DNA of 32,675 nucleotides from Myxococcales bacterium (lineage in GTDB: Bacteria > Myxococcota_A > Polyangia > Polyangiales > SLQV01), in the NCBI GenBank assembly GCA_007124745.1, contig SLEO01000009.1, positions 1 to 32,675 of the forward strand, given 5' to 3'. This document shows positions 9,084-16,532 of the stretch, piece by piece. Numbering within the stretch: the first letter of the stretch is position 1; each line of letters starts with the position of its first letter. The notes beneath the pieces were generated by a model, which searched no databases, had not been told where the DNA came from, and saw only the letters and a list, made by a program, of their open reading frames with translations. Both the position numbers and the translations under genes were made by a program.

Positions 9084-9983
9084 TTAAAGTCCTAAAGGGT
9101 ACTCCTCTCCTGGGTGCCCCGGTGGCTGCTGAGTAGACTGAGTCGGTCCCCCTGGAATGGGCGCCCCTGGTCGCCTGGTCGCGTCCGTTCCGGCCGGAAA
9201 CACTGTCCCGGACTCGTAGTTCCACCCAAGATTAACTGGGCTAAATGCTCGACCACATTGGTTGTTGGCAGCTGCTCTTGCGCGCTCAATGATATCGGAG
9301 TTCGGAAGCAGTCCGAACGTTCTGGTGATGTTCGCGGCGATAGGAACGAACTTGCCGGTAAGGCCGTTTTCGCCGGCAGCAATGCTGCTGTAGTCGAGCG
9401 CGAGCAGCACGGCGACAACGATAGGTTGGTTTCCGATGAATCGGCTGCCAGCCCGTGGGTTCTGGAAGAACGACCGGATATCGACGCTACAGGCGGGGGC
9501 ACCATTCCGGGGCTCGCACTTAAAGTTAGCGTCCTGGTAGCTTCCGAGCTCGGACAGCGTCATGAGTGGTTTAGCGTCTGTGTAGAACGCGCCCTGATTA
9601 TAGTGAAGGTCGAGGTGCGCAAAGTCGATGCTTTGGCTGTAGGCGCCCACGAACACCTTGTAGTGTCGCTCCCCGCCAAGCTGCGCCAGATACCGCGCAC
9701 CTGCAGATCCCTCTGCCGGCGCTGGCAGACCCAAATTGGAAGGGAAGGAAATGTGAAGCCGCTGCGGGCCCTCGATGCGGGTTCGCTCACCTTCATACAG
9801 GTACGGCGTGATCTGCAGGCCTGCTGGCAAAGCGCATTCGCCCGGCGTGAACTCAGACGTAGCAGCCGCCGTGGCTTGTTTGGTGCCGTCGTCGAGGGCG
9901 CCGGTGTCGGCGGTGCAAGCGAAGGCGGTGGTGGCCGCGGCGGTCATGGCGCTGACGCGCAGCGCGTGGGTGAACTTGGTCAT
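9084..9983 (-). CDS. Predicted secreted lipoprotein, unknown function
   Basis: The N-terminus MTKFTHALRVSAMTAAATTAFAC is a signal peptide ending in a lipobox-like AFAC, so an envelope lipoprotein is likely. The mature protein of about 275 residues contains one clear region, YKVFVGAYSQSIDFAHLDLHYNQGAFYTD, and a Cys pair (FKCEPRNGAPACSVD). The tail is rich in Pro and Gly. I do not recognise the family. ATG 9983 is well supported by GAGGAGAG four bases upstream. The gene is 100 bp upstream of the kinase gene on the same strand, so the two may share a transcript. Confidence 0.8.
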   Translation of the reverse strand: MTKFTHALRVSAMTAAATTAFACTADTGALDDGTKQATAAATSEFTPGECALPAGLQITPYLYEGERTRIEGPQRLHISFPSNLGLPAPAEGSAGARYLAQLGGERHYKVFVGAYSQSIDFAHLDLHYNQGAFYTDAKPLMTLSELGSYQDANFKCEPRNGAPACSVDIRSFFQNPRAGSRFIGNQPIVVAVLLALDYSSIAAGENGLTGKFVPIAANITRTFGLLPNSDIIERARAAANNQCGRAFSPVNLGWNYESGTVFPAGTDATRRPGAPIPGGPTQSTQQPPGHPGEEYPLGL

Positions 9984-10321
9984 GAATCTCTCCTCAGGGC
10001 GGGGCCCCGCATGCGTGTCTCGCGTGCCTAGTGTCGGACGCGGGCTTACGTTTGCAGCCGATGTGCCACTTTAGTACACATCCCGTAATCATGAGGTTTC
10101 TGGGTGCAGGGGCCACCGTAACTCGGTGTCGCAGCGGCCGGAGTGGCGGCTGCGTCTTCCGGCTCGCATGGGGCTTGTGGCCCCAGCGCCCGCTGGACAA
10201 TGCCTCGTTCACCGCGGTAGCCGGCGCGCCAGGGCCTCCCGCGTGGGTGACGCGTGGGGACGCGAGGGCAGCACTTGTCTTGGATGCCTCGGGGTGTCGG
10301 GGTAGAGGCCGGTCGAAGTGC
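9984..10321. other. Gene-free stretch upstream of lipoprotein
   Basis: This presumably holds the leftward promoter for the lipoprotein at 9984-10090, though I cannot name reliable -35 and -10 boxes. Open frames across it on either strand look like GC-rich shadows without any family signature. Confidence 0.4.
9988..9995 (-). promoter_or_regulatory. Ribosome-binding site of lipoprotein
   Basis: GAGGAGAG on the minus strand, four bases before ATG 9983. It fixes the start of the lipoprotein gene. Confidence 0.75.
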
Positions 10322-10359
10322 AAAAAAGAAAGCCCCCGAGGCGGGACCTCGGAGGCTTT
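10322..10359 (-). terminator. Strong leftward intrinsic terminator
   Basis: Read on the minus strand, AAAGCCTCCGAGG pairs with CCTCGGGGGCTTT over 13 positions around the loop TCCCG, with one G-U wobble, and is followed by C and six T residues (TTTCTTTTTT overall). On the plus strand the wobble becomes an A-C mismatch and no T-run follows, so the signal points leftward. The nearest upstream leftward gene ends at 10854, nearly 500 bp away. Confidence 0.88.
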
Positions 10360-10853
10360 GGTTCACGACACTATGGGTTTACGACACTGTGGGAAAGGAA
10401 ACCGACTCGACACTAGGCTCGGGAAAGCCAAACAACTTAGAGCGCCGACGCCGGGCCCCGCAGGCCACGAACATTGGGGGGTGGGGGGAGGTGCCCGAAG
10501 CACTCCAGAACCCAGCGCCGCCGCTCTAAGCCTTCCATCAAGCAATGCTTGTGCCAAACGCACCCCCCGCCTGGAACCCAGGGCTTTTCAGGAGAAATGC
10601 GCTTGGACAGCTCGCGGGGAAGAACCCTCAGGCACCGCGGCGCGGGCGCATGCGCCGTGCTGGCGCACCTGCTGTCCTCTTGAGTCCCCAAATCCTGGGA
10701 ACCCGATGCCCCACGGGTGCACTGGAGGGTGTACGCCCTAGGGACACCGACCCGCCACACGACCCGCGCGCATACACGCGGAGCCCAAACCTCTGCGCAC
10801 GGTTGAGCCGCCGGCATCGAGACCATCTGCCCTTCCCAACGGTGATCGGCGCG
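10360..10853 (-). other. Long intergenic region, candidate non-coding RNA or long 3' UTR
   Basis: Nearly 500 bp lie between the cyclophilin stop and the terminator with no convincing protein. It contains small perfect hairpins (CCTGGgttCCAGG, the near-palindrome CAAGCAaTGCTTG at 10540-10552, GGCGCATGCGCC around 10646). Next to the terminator is a repeated CGACACT word at 10366, 10382 and 10408; the first two lie inside a 13-base repeat with one mismatch. I compared it from memory with RNase P RNA, tmRNA, SRP RNA and 6S RNA and could not match it. Confidence 0.3.
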
Positions 10854-11414
10854 CTAGCGCCGGCTGATGCGGACTTCGTTCAAGCGGATGTCCGTCTTGG
10901 GCTTGTCCGAGCCGTCACGCGGGGAGTGCGTGATCTTCTTGATGATGTCGTGGCCTTCGAGGGTAGCGCCGAAGACCGCGTGGCGGCCATCGAGCCAAGG
11001 CGTCGGCACTTCGCACAGGAAGAACTGCGAGCCATTGGTATTGGGGCCGGCGTTCGCCATCGAGAGCACGCCCGGGCGGTCGTGCTTGAGCGCGGGGTTA
11101 ATTTCATCGCCGAAACGGTAACCCGGTCCGCCGCGGCCCGTGCCCGTTGGGTCGCCGCCCTGAATCATGAACTCGGGGATGACGCGGTGAAATATGGTGT
11201 TGCTGTAGAGCGGCTCGCTCGTCTTCTGGCCGTTTGGCTTAGTCCACTCCACGGCGCCGGTGGCAAGCGCTACAAAGTTCGCGACGGTGCGCGGGGCTTC
11301 TTTTTCGAAAAGCTCGACGACGATTTCGCCAAGGCTGGTGTCAAAGGTTGCGATGAGGGTGCCCGTCCCGGCGATATCAACGGCGGGGGCGGGGGTGTCC
11401 GGATTCAACGTCAT
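10854..11414 (-). CDS. Cyclophilin-type peptidyl-prolyl isomerase
   Basis: A cis-trans prolyl isomerase of 186 residues without a signal peptide, so probably cytoplasmic. The active-site signatures are all present: [23 protein letters not shown] (Arg, Phe, Met, Gln), [18 protein letters not shown], and [13 protein letters not shown] Trp occupies the position that contacts cyclosporin in sensitive cyclophilins; many bacterial PpiB proteins have Phe there. The first 20 residues are a Pro/Ala-rich lead-in before the core. It is divergent from recC with 59 bp between starts, which must hold both promoters. A long untranslated stretch and a strong terminator lie downstream. Confidence 0.93.
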   Translation of the reverse strand: MTLNPDTPAPAVDIAGTGTLIATFDTSLGEIVVELFEKEAPRTVANFVALATGAVEWTKPNGQKTSEPLYSNTIFHRVIPEFMIQGGDPTGTGRGGPGYRFGDEINPALKHDRPGVLSMANAGPNTNGSQFFLCEVPTPWLDGRHAVFGATLEGHDIIKKITHSPRDGSDKPKTDIRLNEVRISRR

Positions 11415-11473
11415 AGGCCCGGAGCCTAGCCGGGGGAGCCCGCGGGCTCAAGGACTGCTAACACCGCCACACC

Positions 11474-14400
11474 ATGCTCTGGGTCCACCGCTCGAACCAC
11501 TTGGAGCAGCTCGCCGAAGCGCTGATCGAGGTGCTGCTCGGTGGCCAAGGGTCCGGCGAAGGCCCCGAACGCCTACATTTCTTTAACCCGCTGTCCCCAC
11601 CCCCCATCGCCGTCCAAGGCCGGGGCATGGAGCGCTGGCTGTCGCTGCGCTTGGCCGAACGCCTTGGGGCGTTCGTCGGCGGCACCTTTCCCTTTCCCGA
11701 AGCCCTGCTCGCCGAGCTGTGCGCCACACGCCCGCGCATCGCCGACGAGGCGCCCGGCACACGCCAGGGTCACGCCTTGGCGGGCCTGCTGCTTGATTTG
11801 CTGCTTGAAGTCACGGCCTCCGGCGCGCTCGCAGTCGATGCGGCCGTGTCCAGCTCGCAGGCACATGGTGCACCGCGCCACGCCGGCGCAAACGTGCCCG
11901 ACGAAGCCGTTCCGGAGGCGCTGCGCCGCGTCCTCGGCAGCAGCGACGATGCGAGCTTGCGCGCCGTGAACCTGGCCTTCGAGCTCAGCGAACTCTTCGC
12001 CTTTTATCTGCGTTACCGTTCGGATTGGCTTGATGCCTTCGAGGCCGCGCAGCTACCGGACGAGCTCGACACCCCGGCGGCGCGGGAACACGGTGCCTGG
12101 CAGGCTTGGCTTTGGCGCGCGCTGCGGGCGCGCCTCGCCGACGGCTCGGCCATCGTCAACCTGCGTACCTGGACGCGTGCAGAACACCTGCTTGCCGCGC
12201 AGGCGGAAGTGCCGGCGCTGGCCGCTGCCGCCCGCGGCGAGCCCACCGCCCGCCTGCATCGCGCGCGGGCCGCGGGCGAGCCCCTGCTGCTCTTCGGCTT
12301 CGCTAGCCTGCCGCCCTTCTTCCTGCAGGTACTCGAGGCGGAAGCGACGCTGCGGCCGGTGCACCTTTTTGTGCTCGCCCCCACACAAGCCTACGTCGCG
12401 GACCTAAAGCCCCGCGCCCAAACGCTTTCCGAGAGCGAGCGCTTGGCCTTCGCGCGGCTGGCAGCGGGTTTGCTGCCGGAAGCGCTTGCCGCCGCAGGTG
12501 GCCACGCGGCCGCAGACCTGATCGTCGGCGAGACCGAGGTAGGCCCTGACGATGCGCCTCACCCCCGGCAGGCTCTCGACCCGCTCGCACTCTTGGCGGA
12601 TGACGATATCCCCGAAGTGCTCCTCTACGCCGGAACGCTGGGACGCCATTTTCAGGGACTGCTCGAAGAGCTCACCTACCAGCAGGAAGACCACTTCACC
12701 GAGCCATCCGCACCGCACTTGCTCGGCGCCCTGCAACGGAGCCTCTTTGAAGCAAGCGTCTCGCTGCATGCCCCCTGCGCCGCGTATGCGGACGACGGAA
12801 GCGTTGAGATTCACGGCTGTGGCGGCCCGTTGCGCGAGGTGGAGGCGCTTTTCGACCGCCTCGCCGCGCGCTTCGCCGCGGACGAGACGCTCACGCCGGA
12901 AGATGTCCTTGTGCTCGTACCGAGCCTCGACGCCTACACCGCGGCCATCGCCAGCACCTTCGCCCTCATCGACGACGCGCCCGTTGCGGGTCACCTAGAC
13001 GCGGCGGGCTCGTCCGCTACCCGCGTCGCCGCGCTGCCCGCCGCGCGGCATTCCACCCTGCCCGCCTCCCTGCCTGCTACCCTGCCTGCTACCCTTGCGG
13101 ACCGCAGCCGCCTCTATTCGGACCCGGCACAGGTCTTCTGCCGGAGACTCTTCGCATTGCTGACCGAAGCGGCGACGCCGGAAGCCTTCCTCGACCTCCT
13201 ACTCCTACCCGGCCTCAGCGAGCCCTACGCCCTGAGTGGCACGGAGGCCGAGGGCCTCTTTGATCTACTTGAAGCAGCGGGCGTGCGCATCGGTCTCGAT
13301 GCGTCGCAGCGCGCCGCGAGCTTAGGCGTAACGCGAACAGAGGGCACGCTCCTCGCCACGCTGGACAGGCTCATCCTCGGCTGGATGGCGCCGGGCGCGC
13401 GTCTCGGCTGGGAGCGCCCCGACCCTTACACGGGAGACCCCTTCGCGGCGGACGCATTTACCCAAGCGTTTGATGCCGTCGAAGGCGAAAGTGCCGCTTG
13501 GGTACTGCGGCTCGCGCACGCGCATGCGGACGTACGCGCACTCAGCGACGGTGGCCCGCGACCCCTTGCGCAATGGTGCGCCGATTGGGCCGCCCTCCTC
13601 CGAGCATGGCTGCTGCCCACCGCTGCGCGCGAGCGACTACTCCGCGCCCTCGCCGCTGCCCAGGCTGACGCGTCGGAAGCGCCACTCGGCGGACTCGGCC
13701 AAGGCGTCGCAGGGACTGAACCGGGCAGTGCACCGGTTGGTGCACCGGGTAGTGCGACCTCCGGCCCATCTCCCGCACCCGGACAGCCCATCAGCCTTGC
13801 GGCCTTCCGCGCCTGGTTCGAGCACATCTTTGGCAACGAGCGCGACCTAGGCGGCCTCTTGCGCGGCGGCATCACCTTCTGCGAACCCGTGCCCATGCGC
13901 TCGCTACCCTTTCGTATCGTGGCGTGCTTGGGTCTTGGCGAAGGCGCCTTCCCGCGCGCCGGCCAGCGCCCGGCTTATGACCTTGCCGCCGCCAAGCCGC
14001 GCGCCGGTGACCGCTCCGCACGCCTCGAAGACCAGCATGTCTTCCTCGAGTCCATCCTCTCCGCCCGCGACGCATTCTGGGTTTTCTACACCGCCAAAGA
14101 TCCAAGCACCGCCCAGCCCCAGAACCCCTCGCCGCTCACCGTCGCCCTCGACCAAACCCTGCGCCAAATCACCGGCTTCGGGGTCGCGCCGCAGGCAGCG
14201 CCCCCTCAGGCACGCGCCACCACCCCACCTCCCTGGGAGGTGGTGCACCCGCTGCAACCCACTGCCCTCGCCTACGCCACGGGCGCTGCATGGACCTTCA
14301 GCCAGGCGCATGCGACGCTCGCCCACGCCTTTCATGGTCCTGCTGCGAGCGCCGCACCCCCTCCGGAGGCGGGCGCAGCGTCCACCCCATCGGCTCAGGA

Positions 14401-15397
14401 ACGCCGCCGCACCCTCGACCTCGAAGCGCTGCAACGGTCGGTGCTAGCGCCCTGGCGTACGACGCTACGCTACGTGCACGGCGCCGCCTCCGCACCCCGC
14501 TTAGGCCGCAGCACCCTCGACGAAAGCGCGCTCGCCAAGGGGCTCGCCCGCTACAAACTCCGGGAGGCACTGCTCGAAGCGCTGGTCACGGATAGCGCCA
14601 TCGAACGCGCGCTCTTCGAGTTGCGAAGCGCCGGCGAGCTCCCGCCCGGAGCGCTTGGCCGCTGGCATGTCACCGCTGCCCTGCAGCAATGCCGCGCGCT
14701 GCTCGAATGCGTGCGGGCGGAGCGCTTCAGCCAGCCCGAATGGCATACCCTCGACCTCGCCCACTGGCAGCCACCCCAAGGGGTGACCACCGCCATCGAC
14801 GCGCCCGCATCCCAAAAGGGACAGGACTTCGCTGAAGGGTCGAGCGTGGCGCATCCCGGCGCGGGTCGCCTGCGACTCTGGCGGCGCGACGGCAAACATT
14901 GCCAGCTCATTTTCGCCTTCCGGAGCAAGGCAGGCCCGAATGCGTGCCTCCGCGCGGCGGTGCACCACGCCTGGGCACAGGCTGCCCTCGGAGAGCCCAT
15001 CGAAACCTGGGTCGTCAGCCTCAAGGACTCGGGAGAGACGAGCTTGACCTGCATCGCTGACGTTCCGGACTTGGGCGTATTCTGGGCGCTCGACGCCGCA
15101 GCGAGCACGGGCGATGCACTCTTCATCCCCGACATCTCCCTCAAGTTCGCGAGCGACCGCGCCAAGGGCACAGGCGATATCGACGCCCTCGAACGCGCCC
15201 AACCGAGCGACGCGGGCGCCCGCACCCCAGGCCCGCTGGACGACCCGGACCTCCACCTCCTCTACGGCACCCGGCCCTGGGTAGAAGACCTAAGGCGCAT
15301 CCTCGACGACCCCGCCGACTGGGCCAACTTCGACCACTGGATCACCGCCCTAGCGACCCCTCTCGCCGCCACCTTCGGCACTCACGCCACCCGCTAA
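11474..15397 (+). CDS. recC: Exodeoxyribonuclease V gamma subunit (RecC)
   Basis: The RecC subunit of the RecBCD helicase-nuclease, which recognises Chi and splits the duplex during double-strand break repair. The N-terminus has the typical pattern HRSNHLEQL, then IAVQGRGMERWLSLRLAERLGAFVGGTFPFPEALL. Further along are LLLFGFASLPPFFLQVLEAEA, REVEALFDRLAARFAADETLTPEDVLVLVP, and GGITFCEPVPMRSLPFRIVACLGLGEGAFPR, all RecC hallmarks. At 1307 residues it is longer than the E. coli protein (about 1120). Some of the excess is low-complexity linker: SLPATLPATLAD, from a 12-bp tandem duplication at 13069-13092, and a Gly/Pro/Ser-rich stretch near 13720-13790. RecB and RecD are not in the window. ATG 11474 has no obvious ribosome-binding site. 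Confidence 0.92.
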   Translation: MLWVHRSNHLEQLAEALIEVLLGGQGSGEGPERLHFFNPLSPPPIAVQGRGMERWLSLRLAERLGAFVGGTFPFPEALLAELCATRPRIADEAPGTRQGHALAGLLLDLLLEVTASGALAVDAAVSSSQAHGAPRHAGANVPDEAVPEALRRVLGSSDDASLRAVNLAFELSELFAFYLRYRSDWLDAFEAAQLPDELDTPAAREHGAWQAWLWRALRARLADGSAIVNLRTWTRAEHLLAAQAEVPALAAAARGEPTARLHRARAAGEPLLLFGFASLPPFFLQVLEAEATLRPVHLFVLAPTQAYVADLKPRAQTLSESERLAFARLAAGLLPEALAAAGGHAAADLIVGETEVGPDDAPHPRQALDPLALLADDDIPEVLLYAGTLGRHFQGLLEELTYQQEDHFTEPSAPHLLGALQRSLFEASVSLHAPCAAYADDGSVEIHGCGGPLREVEALFDRLAARFAADETLTPEDVLVLVPSLDAYTAAIASTFALIDDAPVAGHLDAAGSSATRVAALPAARHSTLPASLPATLPATLADRSRLYSDPAQVFCRRLFALLTEAATPEAFLDLLLLPGLSEPYALSGTEAEGLFDLLEAAGVRIGLDASQRAASLGVTRTEGTLLATLDRLILGWMAPGARLGWERPDPYTGDPFAADAFTQAFDAVEGESAAWVLRLAHAHADVRALSDGGPRPLAQWCADWAALLRAWLLPTAARERLLRALAAAQADASEAPLGGLGQGVAGTEPGSAPVGAPGSATSGPSPAPGQPISLAAFRAWFEHIFGNERDLGGLLRGGITFCEPVPMRSLPFRIVACLGLGEGAFPRAGQRPAYDLAAAKPRAGDRSARLEDQHVFLESILSARDAFWVFYTAKDPSTAQPQNPSPLTVALDQTLRQITGFGVAPQAAPPQARATTPPPWEVVHPLQPTALAYATGAAWTFSQAHATLAHAFHGPAASAAPPPEAGAASTPSAQERRRTLDLEALQRSVLAPWRTTLRYVHGAASAPRLGRSTLDESALAKGLARYKLREALLEALVTDSAIERALFELRSAGELPPGALGRWHVTAALQQCRALLECVRAERFSQPEWHTLDLAHWQPPQGVTTAIDAPASQKGQDFAEGSSVAHPGAGRLRLWRRDGKHCQLIFAFRSKAGPNACLRAAVHHAWAQAALGEPIETWVVSLKDSGETSLTCIADVPDLGVFWALDAAASTGDALFIPDISLKFASDRAKGTGDIDALERAQPSDAGARTPGPLDDPDLHLLYGTRPWVEDLRRILDDPADWANFDHWITALATPLAATFGTHATR

Positions 15398-15429
15398 AGG
15401 CCCGGGAGCGCGGCACGTCCTGGGCCTTT
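15396..15429 (+). terminator. Hairpin overlapping recC stop
   Basis: AAAGGCCCGGGA pairs with TCCTGGGCCTTT over 12 positions (one G-U) around a ten-base loop, beginning inside the TAA stop of recC. Only three T residues close the stem. Because the arms start with A3 and end with T3 it could act in both directions, separating recC from the convergent dehydrogenase gene. Confidence 0.65.
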
Positions 15430-15539
15430 CAGAACATGCGGCGCCGGGGTGCGGTTCCAAGCACGCGGGATCTTCAGCAAGCCCACGGCGGACTCAGGCC
15501 CTCCACCGGCCACGCATGACGCGCTGTTGGTTGGCACGC

Positions 15540-16334
15540 CTAGTTGGCGCTGTTGTAGCGAGCGGCGGTGGCGACGACGGTGCGGCGGGGCAGGACGCGA
15601 TTGAGGAAGGCGGTGGCCTTGTTCAGGGTGCCCGCGATAACGGAAGCGTCGCCAGCGAAGAGGGCGTCGATGCCGGCTTCCGCCACGGGACGGCTCTTCA
15701 TCATGACGCGCTCGAGCCACTTGGTAAGGTTGTGGCCCGAGACGTCGAAGAACTCGGTTTCGGTGATGCCCGGGTTCAGCACGGCGACCTTGATGCCCGC
15801 GCCCTTCAGCTCGAAGTTGAGCGCCTCGCCCAAATGAAGGACGTAGGACTTGGTGGCAGCGTAGGCCGCGCTGTTGGGACACGCCTGAAAGGCGGCGAGG
15901 CTGCCGACCTGAAGGATGTAGCCCTCGCCCGCGGCGCGCATGGCCGGCAGCACGGCGTGGGTAAGCTCGGTCAGCGTCACGATGTTCAGCTGAAGCATGG
16001 CCTGAACGCGTGCCCACTCCGAGTCGGCGAACGGGCCGTGTGCGCCCACCCCGGCGTTGTTGATGAGCACTGTCGGGTTGACGTCCCCCGCCTTGAGCTG
16101 CTCCAGCAGCGACGTCACGGCCCCGGGCACACTGAGGTCGAGCGCGATCACCTTGACCGCCACGCTGTGGCGCTGGCGCAGATCCTCGGCGACGGCTTCA
16201 AGCTTGTCCGCTCGCCTCGCCACGAGGACGATATTGGCCCCGTTACTCGCCAAGATATCGGCGAAATCGACGCCCAAACCGCTGCTTGCTCCGGTCACAA
16301 GCGCCCATTTGCCCTGCAGGTTGACGTTGGTCAT
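15540..16334 (-). CDS. Short-chain dehydrogenase/reductase
   Basis: A classical SDR using NAD(P)H. The cofactor loop is TGASSGLG, a second-strand VLVARR (Arg-rich, favouring NADP) follows, NNAG is present, and the catalytic set is Ser in VGSLAA with YAATK. The length from ATG 16334 is 264 residues, normal for the family. An in-frame start 12 codons upstream adds only a basic leader, so I reject it. The C-terminal LNKATAFLNRVLPRRTVVATAARY resembles the subgroup often annotated as DltE/YqjQ-like oxidoreductases. The substrate is not predictable. It is convergent with recC and divergent from the FrzS-like gene. Confidence 0.9.
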   Translation of the reverse strand: MTNVNLQGKWALVTGASSGLGVDFADILASNGANIVLVARRADKLEAVAEDLRQRHSVAVKVIALDLSVPGAVTSLLEQLKAGDVNPTVLINNAGVGAHGPFADSEWARVQAMLQLNIVTLTELTHAVLPAMRAAGEGYILQVGSLAAFQACPNSAAYAATKSYVLHLGEALNFELKGAGIKVAVLNPGITETEFFDVSGHNLTKWLERVMMKSRPVAEAGIDALFAGDASVIAGTLNKATAFLNRVLPRRTVVATAARYNSAN

Positions 16335-16532
16335 TCCGTGCAAGGTGAGACGTGCGCGGCATCGGGGCAAGCGTTGGCCGCGGAACCGCCCCGGGCGAGA
16401 GTCGTTGACAGCGGGAAACGGGCACGTCTACCGTAGAAGTGTGATGGGGTTGCCGGCTTGCACCTTGCCGGGCGACTCCACTTTTGAGGTAGCGCAGCCC
16501 GAAGGCGGACTGCAGCGGGCGAGGAAAAGCAG

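Noticed and set aside
9114-10031. Rightward 305-codon frame opposite the lipoprotein
   Set aside because: It is antisense to a gene with a clear signal peptide and ribosome-binding site, and its product has no motifs.
10031-10741. Long rightward open frame (236 codons) in the intergenic region
   Set aside because: Its product is Arg/Gly/Pro-rich without any motif, it crosses the terminator and hairpins, and such frames are expected by chance at this GC content.
10360-10853. RNase P RNA, tmRNA, SRP RNA or 6S RNA
   Set aside because: I compared the minus strand with remembered core motifs of each and found no match beyond short chance words such as ATGTTCG.
14225-14243. Hairpin CCACCTCC/GGAGGTGG inside recC as an internal terminator
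   Set aside because: It has no T-run and lies in coding sequence encoding TPPPWEVV; probably a codon-driven coincidence.
15516-16436. Rightward 306-codon frame opposite the dehydrogenase
   Set aside because: The dehydrogenase on the other strand has the full SDR motif set; this frame is its complement shadow.
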